64,000 nt of DNA, from assembly GCA_029263315.1 (NCBI GenBank), contig JAJCXR010000055.1:1-64000 (forward strand). The letters are read 5' to 3'. The position numbers were made by a program, and so were the translations under genes. Shown one piece after another: positions 7,273-19,706 of this stretch (positions are counted from its first letter, which is position 1; every line of letters begins with the position of its first letter). The stretch comes from Acidobacteriota bacterium (GTDB lineage Bacteria; Acidobacteriota; Thermoanaerobaculia; Multivoradales; J023). Below the pieces are notes generated by a model that did not search any database, was not told the DNA's origin, and saw nothing but the letters and a program-made list of their open reading frames with translations.

Positions 7273-10200
7273 TCAGCGTACGGCGATGTAATCGAGACGA
7301 TCGAAGTCTGCGTCGTCGAAACCCTCAAACGTCAGGGTGTGCTCTTTGCCCGGTTTCTTTACCCGAATCTCCAAGCTCGGGGCAAAGGCGTCCATCTCCT
7401 TGAGGAATTGATCGACAAACACCCACGGGTCTTCGATCTGGCGGGTGTCGACCTGACGTCGGATCGACAAGAAGACCGGCGGCGGGCCTGCCCAGCCCTC
7501 TTCTTCCTCCTCGGCCTCCCAACCTTCGTCGTCATCGTCCTCTTCCCAGCTGGCGTCGGCGTCCCATTCGCCCCCTTCGGGGTCGTAGAAGAAGCGCTCC
7601 TTCTCGTCGCCGCTCTCGAAGTAGGTGTAGCCGACGACGCTGGCGTTGTCGCTGTTGAGGAACAGGATGGCGGGTGCGCTGGTGCTCTCGGAAATGGCCT
7701 TGGCGTCCTCGGCGGTGAGGTTGTACTGGGCATTGGCCGCATCTAGGTGACAGGCGCGAATCACCGTCCAGGCGTGGCCGACGAGGCGGAAGGAGAGGTA
7801 ACAGCGCGGCGCCAGCTGGACGGTCTTGCCGATCACATCCCGTTCCCAGACCTCGGCGCGGTGGTTCATTTGGAAAGCGCGGGTGGCCGCTTCGAGGGGG
7901 GCGAGAACCAAGATCAGGGTGTCGTCGCCGTCCTCGAGGTCGATCCCCCGACGTCGCTCGACGGGCTGGTTGCGATTGTCGAAATCTTCGTCATCGCGGG
8001 GTGTGAAGTCCCCTTGCAGAGGGCCTTGCACGGTGCCCGCCACGGCGCCTCGGGTTTGCAGAAGGGCCGCCATATCGCCGAAACCCCGCTCGATGGCATG
8101 GGAGAGGACGGTCCGCCCATTCTGATCGGCCAGGCCGAGATCCGGCTCGGCCGCGATCAACAGGTTGGCGTCGCCGACCTTGCTTTGGTCGATGGCCAGG
8201 TGCAAGGCCGTTTCGCCCCGATCGTTTTGCAGATTGATGTCGGCCCCCTTGGCCAGGAGAATCGGCAGCAGGGGGCTGACCTCATCACCGGAGACGGGGT
8301 GAAAGCTGACCGCGTCCATGAGCGGAGTCTTGCCACCGCTTCCCCGACGATTGGCGTCGGCGCCAGCTTCGAGGAGTAGCTGCACGAGATCCTGATTGCC
8401 GTTCATGACCGCCTGGTCGAGGGGCCCCAGGCCGCCCTGGCCACCGTCCGGGTCGGCCCCGGCTTCGAGCAGGCGGGTCGCCACCTGTAGATGATTGTTG
8501 GCGACGGCGGCGGTCAAGGCGCTCCAGTTGTCCGCCGGGTACTGGTTGGCGTCGGCCCCGGCTTCGAGCAGGGTGCCCACCACGTCGAGATGGCCACCGT
8601 TGGCCGCCTCGACCAATGCCTCTTGGTCTCCCGCGGCCACCGACGCTCCTCGCTGGATGAGCTCTCGCACGGCGGCTTCATGGCCTGCACCAGCGGCGGT
8701 GGTCAAGGGAGGGGTTGAGTCGGCGGGGCCCGTCAGCTCGGCTCCGGCCTCCGCCAGCACGGCGATGACCTCGGCATGCCCGGCTTCGGCGGCCATGGTC
8801 AAGGGTGTTTCTCCCGGTCCGTCCCAGGCTTTGGTCTGGGCGTCGACCGCCGCGCCATGGGCGAGCAGGATCCGGGCCACCTCGTGGTGTCCGTTGGCGG
8901 CTGCCAAGTGCAAGGCGGTGCGGTCGAAGGGGGCGGTGCCTTCGAGGATCGGGGTGTCGACCTGAGCACCGGCCTGCAGTAGCGCCTCGACGATGGTGTG
9001 GTGTCCGGCTTCGGCCGCCAGGTGCAGGGCGGTACGGGTGCCGTGGCGCTGATCTTCGTCCACTACATCCGCTGGCACGCCGGCGACCAAAAGCTCGGCC
9101 ACCGCGTTCTCGTCTCCGGCGCACACCGCCGCGAGCAGGTTGGAGGGTCCCAGCGGGATCACGGAAGCTCCTGCTCCAGCCAGCAGATCGACGACCTCTC
9201 GGTGGCCTTGTCGGTTGGCCAACACGATGGCCGTGTCGCCGTCATGGTTGGCGGTTTCAAGGTCCGGTGCGGCCTGCAAGAGCACACGGACGACATCGAC
9301 GTGACCTGCCTGAGCCGCCAGCATCAAGGCGTTGCAACCCTCGTCCGCCAGGCGGGGACCACCCACCCGCACCTCAGGGCCGGTCTTGGCCAGCGGATCG
9401 GTGGATGGGGCGGTCAGGCTTTGGCTGTCGATGCGGCGTGCGGTGTCGGCTCCGAGCTCGATCAGGCGCTGCACTGCCTCACTGTGGCCAGCCGCCGCGG
9501 CCAGCATCAACGGTGTGCGGCCGGCCTCCCGCGGCGCATGCATCTCATTGCCGGAGGGCGGTTTGCCGAAGCCGTCGACCTCGGCTTTCATTTCGACCAA
9601 GGCGTCGATCATATCGACGCGACCTTGGGCGGCGGCCAATTGCAAGGGCGTCGACAGCGTCGGGTCGGCGGCTTCGATGTCGAAGCCAAGGGGCAGCAGC
9701 CGCCTCAAGCTGTTGGCCGACGGCGCTTCCTTGATGGCGATGTGAAGGGGTAGGGAACGGGCCGCCAGGTTCAGGCTGTGGCCCCGCACCCGGTGGTGCG
9801 CCGCCAAGGAGCGGACGATGTCGTCGTGTCCCTGGCGCAGGGCAGCGATCAGGGGAATGCCTTGGGCACCGGCCGACAAGGCATCGACGCCGGCCTTGAT
9901 CAGCACCTTGCAGAGCTCGTCGTGACCGCGCAAGGCGGCCGCGTAGAGGGGGGTCATCGAGCTACCGGTTCCCATGATGAGATCGTTAGACGCCCCCGCT
10001 TCGATGGCCAGCTCAGCGGCCTCCGCATGACCACCGACCAGGGCTGCTTCGAAAACGTCGTCCGCCAAGGCGGTACGGCGGTCGTTGGGCACCGAGGCGA
10101 TCAGGTAGGCCACCACCGAAGCTTGGCCCGCCTGGGCGGCGGCCTGCAGCGGTGTGTCTCCCTGGCGGTCTTCCAAGCTCAGGTCGGCGCCCGCGTCGAT

Positions 10201-10551
10201 GAGCAGCTCCACCACTCCTTTGTGGCCTCTCTGGGCTGCCATCAGTAGGGCAGTTTGTTGCAGGGTCTCCCATTTGGGGTGTTTGGGGAGACGCTCGCCC
10301 AGGCGCGGGGCAGCGCTGCTGTCGGGGTCCTTCGGAACCGGAGCCTGCGAGCGCAGATCGACTTCGGCTCCTGATTCCAGAATGGCCTGGACGAGCTCGG
10401 CCTCGCCATTCTCAGCGGCCCGCATCAGCACTGATAGGCCTGCATCATCGAAGCCGTCGATGTTGACGCCCGAGCTCGCGAGCTCCTGTAACCCAGCCCA
10501 ATCCTTGGAACGGAATGCTCGAAGTAGCTCGTCGATATGATGATCGACCAT
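7273..10551 (-). CDS. Giant ankyrin-repeat protein with a novel acidic C-terminal domain
   Basis: 1092 residues. From residue 1 to about 845 it is almost entirely ankyrin repeats, with recurring TPLMLAA-x-x-GH-x-x-V-x-x-LL-x-x-GAD units (for example AALRGHDELCKVLIKAG, LMLAAAAGHSEAVQRLIELGAD). By eye there are more than twenty. The remaining 245 residues are not ankyrin and contain a globular stretch (APRCYLSFRLVGHAWTVIRA) followed by an acidic run rich in Glu, Asp and Trp. No signal peptide or membrane segment is seen. Ankyrin arrays are protein-binding scaffolds; a partner or enzyme cannot be named. It lies upstream of the cyanophycin operon on the same strand with a 109-base gap, and is divergent from the helicase gene. 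Confidence 0.85.
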   Translation of the reverse strand: MVDHHIDELLRAFRSKDWAGLQELASSGVNIDGFDDAGLSVLMRAAENGEAELVQAILESGAEVDLRSQAPVPKDPDSSAAPRLGERLPKHPKWETLQQTALLMAAQRGHKGVVELLIDAGADLSLEDRQGDTPLQAAAQAGQASVVAYLIASVPNDRRTALADDVFEAALVGGHAEAAELAIEAGASNDLIMGTGSSMTPLYAAALRGHDELCKVLIKAGVDALSAGAQGIPLIAALRQGHDDIVRSLAAHHRVRGHSLNLAARSLPLHIAIKEAPSANSLRRLLPLGFDIEAADPTLSTPLQLAAAQGRVDMIDALVEMKAEVDGFGKPPSGNEMHAPREAGRTPLMLAAAAGHSEAVQRLIELGADTARRIDSQSLTAPSTDPLAKTGPEVRVGGPRLADEGCNALMLAAQAGHVDVVRVLLQAAPDLETANHDGDTAIVLANRQGHREVVDLLAGAGASVIPLGPSNLLAAVCAGDENAVAELLVAGVPADVVDEDQRHGTRTALHLAAEAGHHTIVEALLQAGAQVDTPILEGTAPFDRTALHLAAANGHHEVARILLAHGAAVDAQTKAWDGPGETPLTMAAEAGHAEVIAVLAEAGAELTGPADSTPPLTTAAGAGHEAAVRELIQRGASVAAGDQEALVEAANGGHLDVVGTLLEAGADANQYPADNWSALTAAVANNHLQVATRLLEAGADPDGGQGGLGPLDQAVMNGNQDLVQLLLEAGADANRRGSGGKTPLMDAVSFHPVSGDEVSPLLPILLAKGADINLQNDRGETALHLAIDQSKVGDANLLIAAEPDLGLADQNGRTVLSHAIERGFGDMAALLQTRGAVAGTVQGPLQGDFTPRDDEDFDNRNQPVERRRGIDLEDGDDTLILVLAPLEAATRAFQMNHRAEVWERDVIGKTVQLAPRCYLSFRLVGHAWTVIRACHLDAANAQYNLTAEDAKAISESTSAPAILFLNSDNASVVGYTYFESGDEKERFFYDPEGGEWDADASWEEDDDDEGWEAEEEEEGWAGPPPVFLSIRRQVDTRQIEDPWVFVDQFLKEMDAFAPSLEIRVKKPGKEHTLTFEGFDDADFDRLDYIAVR

Positions 10552-10699
10552 GACGTCCTCCCCGAAACCTTAGAGTGTTACCAAGACGAATCGGGGCAGT
10601 ATATCGGTGGAGTGTCGGCTGACGGTAGGGCTAGACATGCCTAAAACAGGATCTCCAAAGGTAAATCACCCTCTTCGGGGCCTTCCGGCAGCGGTTAAG

Positions 10700-12109
10700 A
10701 TGCGTTCCATGCTACGTCTCGAATTCGATCGCGGGACGCTTCTGATCTTCACGCCGGATCGAGAAGCGGCGGACCTGGGCCTTGGCGGGGCGGTCTATGA
10801 CGACCGTGTCGGCGCTTGGCGGTGTCCTGCCCATCGCTATCGGGAGATCCTGACGACGCTGCATCGGGGGGGCGTCGAGCTGGACAACCGGGCCGGCGGT
10901 TTTGTGCCCACGGACTTGCGCTGTCGTCTCGAACGGGAAGCCTTTCCCCATCAGGCGGAAGCGGTGGATGCATGGTTCGAAGCCGGGCGTCGAGGGGTGG
11001 TGGTCTTGCCGACCGGCTCCGGCAAGACCTACGTGGCGCAGCTGATCATGGAGCGTTTGGGGCGCCCCACCTTGGTGGTGACACCGACAATCGATCTGAT
11101 GCAGCAGTGGTACGGCAACCTGGCGACGGCTTTCGACATCCCCGTCGGCTTGGTGGGCGGCGGCTACTACGACCTCGAGTCGGTCACCGTGACCACCTAC
11201 GATTCGGCCTACATTCATATGGAGAATCTCGGGGCTCGCTTCGCCCTGCTGGTTTTTGATGAATGCCACCATCTGCCGGGACCCACCTATTCCTTGGCGG
11301 CGGAATTGTCCTTGGCGCCTTTCCGCCTCGGTTTGACGGCGACGCCGGAGCGCGAAGACGGTGCCGAGCGACGCCTCGACAGGTTGGTGGGGCCGGTGGT
11401 CTATCGCCGGGAAATCGGTGAGCTGGCGGGCCGCTATTTGGCCGACTACGAAACGGTGACCCTCAAGGTGCGCCTGTCGGAGGAAGAGCAAGAGGAGTAT
11501 CTGCAAGCCAGGGCTGTCTATCGCGATTTTGTCTCCCGTCAAGGCATTCGTTTTGGCTCCCCCGGCGGCTGGGGACGATTTCTCATGCTCACCTCGCGCA
11601 GCGAGGAGGGGCGGCGAGCCTTCCTGGCCTATCGCGCTCAGAAGGCGATTTCCCAAGCCTCGCCGGCCAAGCTGCGGCTGCTGGAGACGCTGTGTGAGCG
11701 CCACCGCCAGGATCGCATGCTGATCTTCACCAGCGACAACGATACGGTGTACAAGATTTCCCGACATTTTCTGGTGCCGGCCATCACGCACCAAACCAAG
11801 GTCAAGGAGCGCCACGGGCTGCTCAGTGCCTTCAACCGGGGTGAAATACCGTTTCTGGTCACTTCGCGGGTGCTCAACGAGGGGGTCGATGTGCCGGCGG
11901 CCAATATTGGAGTCGTGCTTTCCGGCAGCGGCACCGTGCGCGAGCACGTGCAGCGTTTGGGGCGTATCCTGCGGCGTGGCGAGGGCAAGCAGGCGCTGCT
12001 CTACGAGGTGATCACCGAGGATACCGCCGAGGAGTACGTCAGTAACCGGCGGCGTCAGCACGATGCCTATCAGAGGGCTGCCGCTGGAGAAACCGATGCT
12101 GACCAGTGA
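10700..12109 (+). CDS. XPB/Ssl2-like superfamily 2 DNA helicase
   Basis: 469 residues from the ATG at 10700; the ATG at 10709 is equally possible, and the frame is open back to a GTG at 10607. A small N-terminal domain (damage-recognition-like, 1-80) precedes helicase domain 1 with motif I VVVLPTGSGKTYVAQL, a DECHH motif II and the LGLTATPERED motif III. Helicase domain 2 has TSRVLNEGVDVPAANIGVV and motif VI QRLGRILRRGEGK. The DECH box, short length and the downstream partner fit the archaeal/bacterial XPB group, ATP-driven 3'-5' helicases. The stop codon lies 14 bases inside the next gene, so the pair is coupled. Confidence 0.85.
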   Translation: MRSMLRLEFDRGTLLIFTPDREAADLGLGGAVYDDRVGAWRCPAHRYREILTTLHRGGVELDNRAGGFVPTDLRCRLEREAFPHQAEAVDAWFEAGRRGVVVLPTGSGKTYVAQLIMERLGRPTLVVTPTIDLMQQWYGNLATAFDIPVGLVGGGYYDLESVTVTTYDSAYIHMENLGARFALLVFDECHHLPGPTYSLAAELSLAPFRLGLTATPEREDGAERRLDRLVGPVVYRREIGELAGRYLADYETVTLKVRLSEEEQEEYLQARAVYRDFVSRQGIRFGSPGGWGRFLMLTSRSEEGRRAFLAYRAQKAISQASPAKLRLLETLCERHRQDRMLIFTSDNDTVYKISRHFLVPAITHQTKVKERHGLLSAFNRGEIPFLVTSRVLNEGVDVPAANIGVVLSGSGTVREHVQRLGRILRRGEGKQALLYEVITEDTAEEYVSNRRRQHDAYQRAAAGETDADQ

Positions 12110-13328
12110 CCTCATCCTGGCCCGTCTCTACCGCGGCGAGGTGAAACCGAGATACGTCGACGCCAGGGATGCCGAGCTTCTACAGCTGGCGGAGCAGCTG
12201 ATCGCCATCTTCGCCAGTCACCTGGGGCGCCGTCGCGATGACCTGGATCGGGAGCTCAAGGATCTCTTGGGCAGCGGCACAGATTTCTTGCTGCATCGGG
12301 CCTTGGCCAAGCTGCTGCTCGATCGGTGTCAGCTGGCGACCGCCTCGGATGTCGAGCCGGAGGTATTGCGGCAGAATCTCTTCACGGCGGCGGCGGAGCA
12401 TTATCGCCGTCCCCTGGCGGAGGGGGAGGTCTTTGACTTCGACCGCGGCGCGGTGGTGGCCGCCGTGGCCGAGCGGCTGGCCCTGACGGAGTCGCAGGTG
12501 GAAGCCGGGCTGTATGCAGACCTCAAGGGTGAGCAAGTGCTGGAGAGTTGGCAGGCCTGCAATGCCGAATGGCTTCTCGACCGCTACAACGTCGCCTTGG
12601 CTCAAGGGGTGCTGCTGCGGGCCAGCAAGCTGCGCCTGCGGTTGCAGGAGGCGTCGCCCACACGCCAGCGGGAGCTGTTTCGTCGCATCAAGTTTTTTCG
12701 TCTGCTGCATCGGGTGCAGGGAATCGGTGACAACACCTGGGTCATCGACCTCGATGGTCCCCTCTCGGTTTTCAAGGCCAGCGGCAAGTACGGTATCCAG
12801 ATGGCAAATTTCTTGCCGACCCTGATGCATTTCGAGAATTGGTCCCTGGAAGCACAGGTGGCATGGGGCAAGAAAAGACGGCCGGCCAAATTCAAGCTGA
12901 CCAGTGATGCCGGGTTGAAAGCGATCACCTCGCCGCTGAAAGGACAATGGCAGCCGCCGGAGCTGGTTTGGTTTCCCGAGCAGTTCGAAAAGTTGGACAG
13001 CGCCTGGAGCGTCTCCAACGAAGCCGACTTGGTGGTGGTGGCCGGCCAGAGTGTGGTGATTCCGGATTTTGTTTTCGAGCACGCCGATGGCCGGCGGGTG
13101 TCGATGGAAGTGCTTGGGTTCTGGCGCCGGGGCTCATTGGAGCGGCGTCTCGATGAGCTTCGCCGCGGCAGCTCATCGCAGATTCTGTTGGCGGTGTCGA
13201 AGCAGCTGTTGACCGAAGACGACGACCTTTCGGGTTTGCCCGTCGAGGTCTATGTTTTCAGGCAGACGCCGATCGCTAGGAAAGTCTTGGCCCACCTCGA
13301 GAGTCATTGTGGGACAGGAATGCCGTGA
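12096..13328 (+). CDS. DUF790/Bax1-type nuclease, partner of the XPB helicase
   Basis: 410 residues starting at the ATG at 12096, which has GGAG about 7 bases upstream and overlaps the helicase end; an in-frame ATG at 12063 lacks such a site. The start MLTSDLILARLYRGEVKPRYVD is typical of the DUF790 family, whose archaeal member Bax1 binds XPB and cuts DNA. A PD-(D/E)xK-like segment is seen near the C-terminus: IPDFVFEHADGRRVSMEVLGFWRR (Asp and Glu as candidate metal ligands), then QILLAVSK. Together with the helicase it would make a helicase-nuclease machine, in archaea linked to nucleotide excision repair. Its role in this bacterium is inferred. Confidence 0.82.
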   Translation: MLTSDLILARLYRGEVKPRYVDARDAELLQLAEQLIAIFASHLGRRRDDLDRELKDLLGSGTDFLLHRALAKLLLDRCQLATASDVEPEVLRQNLFTAAAEHYRRPLAEGEVFDFDRGAVVAAVAERLALTESQVEAGLYADLKGEQVLESWQACNAEWLLDRYNVALAQGVLLRASKLRLRLQEASPTRQRELFRRIKFFRLLHRVQGIGDNTWVIDLDGPLSVFKASGKYGIQMANFLPTLMHFENWSLEAQVAWGKKRRPAKFKLTSDAGLKAITSPLKGQWQPPELVWFPEQFEKLDSAWSVSNEADLVVVAGQSVVIPDFVFEHADGRRVSMEVLGFWRRGSLERRLDELRRGSSSQILLAVSKQLLTEDDDLSGLPVEVYVFRQTPIARKVLAHLESHCGTGMP

Positions 13329-13842
13329 CACGCTCGGTAGCTCATGGGCCGCGGTCAGCGTCCTCGGCGGTTTGTTAGTGTCCATCCGAGGAAACGATGC
13401 GGGGCGGGAGCCCTTCGGCGGTGTGCCGCCTGCGCAAGCTCGTCCCATCGCTGACGGGTCGATCGAAACCCCGATTTCGCTAAAACGGGACGGGAGCCAG
13501 GCTAGCGCCGTACCGAAGGACATCTATTGGCGTCGCCAGGTCGAAGAAAATTCGTGGAGAGGTGGCGTCGAGGGGTGGGCCTTCGAGGCAAGGCCATGAA
13601 AAATTGCTGCAGGACGCTTCCCAATGGAAGTCTGGTTCTGTAGAGTTTCAAGTCCATTGCATTGGCGCTTGTGAAAAATTTCACAAGCGGTTAGTCTTTC
13701 GCAGCGCAACCGCGGTCAGCCCTTGGCTGCCCAAGATTCCCGGGGCTAATACCGGCCCAACATCCATTGGACGACATCTCATCGGCTGTCAAAGCCCGAT
13801 CAGAGGGTCCAGTACTTCGATCAGATCGACGACAGGATCGCG
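13329..13842. other. Long leader/intergenic region before the respiratory operon
   Basis: About 510 bases with only weak, shadow-like open frames. The one strong signal is the CRP/FNR-type palindrome at 13668-13687. No terminator with a T-run was found after the nuclease gene. Confidence 0.5.
13668..13687. promoter_or_regulatory. Perfect CRP/FNR-family operator upstream of actA
   Basis: CTTGTGAAAAATTTCACAAG is a perfect two-fold palindrome (9-bp arms, 2-base centre). Its core TGTGA-N6-TCACA is the exact consensus for CRP-family regulators. It sits 155 bases before the actA start in an otherwise featureless leader, a reasonable place for control of a respiratory operon. The actual regulator (CRP, FNR or another family member) is not encoded in the window. 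Confidence 0.7.
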
Positions 13843-14502
13843 ATGGCACAGATCTTCCGTCCCAGCACCAATACGATCGCCAAGATGAGCATCATTCTCG
13901 GCTTGGCACTGGCCGGCTCCTTGGTAGGCCTGTTGATGGCCTTTGAGCGGTCGACCTATCGCACCAACGAAGGCGTGGTCTACGCGCAGCCGGTGCCCTT
14001 CAGCCATGACCACCACACGGCGGCCATGGGCATCGACTGTCGTTACTGCCATTATTCGGTCGAGACGTCGGCCTCGGCAGGTATCCCGCCCACCGACGTG
14101 TGCATGAACTGCCACAAGGAAATTTGGAAAGACAGTCCGATGCTCGAGCCTGTGCGGGCCAGCTATCGTGACAACACGCCCCTAGAGTGGAATCGGGTGC
14201 ACGACTTGCCCGATTTCGTTTACTTCGACCACAGCATCCACGTCGCCAAGGGCGTTGGTTGTGTGACCTGTCATGGCGAAGTCAACAAGATGCCGCTGAT
14301 CAAGCGGGGCTCTTCGTTGCAGATGTCCTGGTGCCTCGATTGTCATCGCAATCCGGAAAAGAACGTACGGCCTCCAGAAGAGGTCTTCAACATGGAATGG
14401 GAGCGTCCCAAGGACGATCCTGACTACGGCGCCAAGTTGGTCGAGGCGGCCGGTATCGAGGGCGAGCAACGCTTGACCAGTTGCTCGACTTGTCATCGGT
14501 AG
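13843..14502 (+). CDS. actA: Alternative complex III subunit ActA, pentahaem cytochrome c
   Basis: 219 residues with one N-terminal membrane anchor (about 12-33) and five haem c sites: CRYCH (66-70), CMNCH (87-91), CVTCH (140-144), CLDCH (164-168) and CSTCH (214-218). This count and order match ActA, the periplasmic electron-exit arm of alternative complex III, which oxidises quinol in place of the bc1 complex. The first gene of the operon; actB follows after 47 bases. The start is the ATG at 13843, giving an anchor of normal length. Confidence 0.93.
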   Translation: MAQIFRPSTNTIAKMSIILGLALAGSLVGLLMAFERSTYRTNEGVVYAQPVPFSHDHHTAAMGIDCRYCHYSVETSASAGIPPTDVCMNCHKEIWKDSPMLEPVRASYRDNTPLEWNRVHDLPDFVYFDHSIHVAKGVGCVTCHGEVNKMPLIKRGSSLQMSWCLDCHRNPEKNVRPPEEVFNMEWERPKDDPDYGAKLVEAAGIEGEQRLTSCSTCHR

Positions 14503-14549
14503 AAGCTCGACGCCGGCCGGAGCTTGAAGGTCAGCAGTTAGAGACAGCC

Positions 14550-17732
<3,183 letters not shown>

Positions 17733-17755
17733 GAGCTTTTTGGAGAATCACGAGG

Positions 17756-19162
17756 ATGGCGACACCTCAGACACGCTCCTCCGGAGCCGACGTCGACATG
17801 GATAAGGCGGTCATCGCACCGGGGCATACCTCGGCGACGATCACCGCCAAAGTCAGTGAGGTGGTGTATTCACCCATCTCGAATACCCCGAAGTGGATCT
17901 TCGGCATCTGGGCGATTGGTTTTGTCCTGGTGATGCTGTTGCAAGTCTCGATCGCCAAGCTACTCTTCGAGGGTACGGGCATTTGGGGCTTGAATGTTCC
18001 CGTGGCCTGGGGTTTTGCGATCATCAATCTGGTCTGGTGGATCGGCATTGGTCATGCCGGCACGTTGATTTCGGCCATCCTGCTGTTGCTCAATCAACAG
18101 TGGAGAACCTCGATCAACCGTTTTGCCGAAGCCATGACGCTCTTTGCGGTCGCCTGTGCGGTGATGTTTCCGCTGCTGCATACCGGCCGACCGTGGTTGG
18201 CTGCCTACTGGTTGTTGCCCTACCCCAACACTATGGGAATGTGGCCCAACTTCCGAAGCCCGCTGATCTGGGACGTCTTCGCCATCAGCACCTACGGCAC
18301 GGTGTCATTGTTGTTCTGGTTCACCGGCCTGGTGCCCGATTTGGCGACCATGCGCGACCGCGCCAAGAACAAGACCCAGAAGGTACTCTTCGGCATGTTG
18401 TCCTTGGGCTGGCGTGGCTCCGCCCGCCACTGGCACAACTACGAGAAGGCCTATCTGCTGTTGGCCGGCTTGTCGACCCCACTGGTGCTGTCGGTCCACT
18501 CGGTGATCAGCTTCGATTTCTCGGTGTCGCAGCTGCCCGGTTGGCATGCCACCATCTTTCCCCCTTACTTTGTGGCGGGGGCGGTGTTTGCCGGTTTTGC
18601 CATGGTGCTGTTGCTGACCATCCCGGTGCGATCCGCTTTCCATCTCGAGGACTACATCACCTCGCGCCACTTGCAGAACATGGCGAATTTGATGCTGGTC
18701 ACCGGCATGATCGTCTCCTACGGCTACGCCATGGAGTTCTTCTTCGCCTTCTACAGCGGTAACCCCTTCGAGATCTTCGCCATCGCCGAGAATCGGCCCG
18801 CGGGTCCTTACAAATATCAATGGATGTCCTTGATTCTCTGTAATTTCCTGGCCATCCAGCCGCTGTGGTTCAAGAGGGTACGCACCAGCACGACCTGGCT
18901 TTGGATCATTTCGTTCATTGTCTCCATCGGCATGTGGCTGGAACGCTTTGTCATCGTGGTCATTTCCCTGCACCGCGATTTCCTGCCCAGCTCGTGGGAC
19001 ATGTACTCCGGCTCAAAGTGGGATTGGGGTCTCTACCTGGGCACCATCGGCTTTTTCCTATGCCTGATGTTCCTCTTCGTGCGCTTTGTACCGATGATCG
19101 CCATGTTCGAAATGAAGTTGTTGATTCCGGAAGGAAAGGTCGAGGAGGAGCATGATGGCTGA
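17756..19162 (+). CDS. actC: Alternative complex III subunit ActC, NrfD-like quinol-oxidising membrane protein
   Basis: 468 residues with about ten hydrophobic segments, NrfD/PsrC fold. Features include VWWIGIGHAGTLISAILLL, VMFPLLHTGRPWLAAYWLLP and FHLEDYITSRHL, which match the quinol-binding subunit of alternative complex III. The N-terminal 50 residues are cytoplasmic and poorly hydrophobic. It starts 23 bases after actB and ends inside the start of actD (overlap of 11 bases). Confidence 0.93.
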   Translation: MATPQTRSSGADVDMDKAVIAPGHTSATITAKVSEVVYSPISNTPKWIFGIWAIGFVLVMLLQVSIAKLLFEGTGIWGLNVPVAWGFAIINLVWWIGIGHAGTLISAILLLLNQQWRTSINRFAEAMTLFAVACAVMFPLLHTGRPWLAAYWLLPYPNTMGMWPNFRSPLIWDVFAISTYGTVSLLFWFTGLVPDLATMRDRAKNKTQKVLFGMLSLGWRGSARHWHNYEKAYLLLAGLSTPLVLSVHSVISFDFSVSQLPGWHATIFPPYFVAGAVFAGFAMVLLLTIPVRSAFHLEDYITSRHLQNMANLMLVTGMIVSYGYAMEFFFAFYSGNPFEIFAIAENRPAGPYKYQWMSLILCNFLAIQPLWFKRVRTSTTWLWIISFIVSIGMWLERFVIVVISLHRDFLPSSWDMYSGSKWDWGLYLGTIGFFLCLMFLFVRFVPMIAMFEMKLLIPEGKVEEEHDG

Positions 19163-19706
19163 GTCGACCCCGAGGGCATCGCTCTACGGCCTGATGGCCG
19201 AGTTCGCGGATGCTCAAACACTGCTCGACGCCGTGCATCGGGCACAGGCAGAGGGTTATGACGTGATGGACGCCTTCACACCGTTTCCGGTGGAAGCTGT
19301 GTCGGAAGCCATTGAGCATCACAAGCCCTCGAAGGTGCCGCTCTTGGTGTTGATCGGTGGCCTCGCCGGCGCTTCCCTGGCCTTCTTGGGTCAGTGGTGG
19401 GTCGCGGCGGTGGACTATCCTCTGAACATCGGCGGTCGGCCATATTTCAGCTGGCCCGCCTTTGTGCCGCCGGCCTTCGAGGTGACGATCCTTTTCGCTT
19501 CCTTTGCGGCGGTGTTCGGGATGTTCATCCTCAACGGGCTGCCGCAGCCATATCACCCCGTCTTCAATGTGAAGAGCTTCGAGCGTGCTTCCCAAGATCG
19601 CTGTTTCCTGGTGATTGAGTCGAAGGACCCCAAGTTCGATCCGCAAGCCACCCGCGAGTTCTTGGCCGGGCTGGGCAGTGAAGAGGTACATGACGTTGAT
19701 TGGTAA
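19152..19706 (+). CDS. actD: Alternative complex III subunit ActD
   Basis: 184 residues. A soluble N-terminal half (SLYGLMAEFADAQTLLDAV, GYDVMDAFTPFPVE) precedes two membrane helices (about 60-80 and 98-120), then a soluble tail ending LGSEEVHDVDW. This is the ActD (DUF3341) layout; its exact function in the complex is structural. Two consecutive ATGs (19152, 19155) follow a GAGGAGGAG ribosome site; either may be used. It overlaps actC at the start and actE at the end. Confidence 0.9.
   Translation: MMAESTPRASLYGLMAEFADAQTLLDAVHRAQAEGYDVMDAFTPFPVEAVSEAIEHHKPSKVPLLVLIGGLAGASLAFLGQWWVAAVDYPLNIGGRPYFSWPAFVPPAFEVTILFASFAAVFGMFILNGLPQPYHPVFNVKSFERASQDRCFLVIESKDPKFDPQATREFLAGLGSEEVHDVDW

Noticed and set aside
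7164..7328. N-terminal extension of cyanophycinase
   Set aside because: The GTG at 7163 has a strong ribosome site, and the extension encodes the direct-repeat region rather than conserved sequence.
10712..12115. Minus-strand open frame of 467 codons over the helicase
   Set aside because: Antisense shadow of a gene with all helicase motifs.
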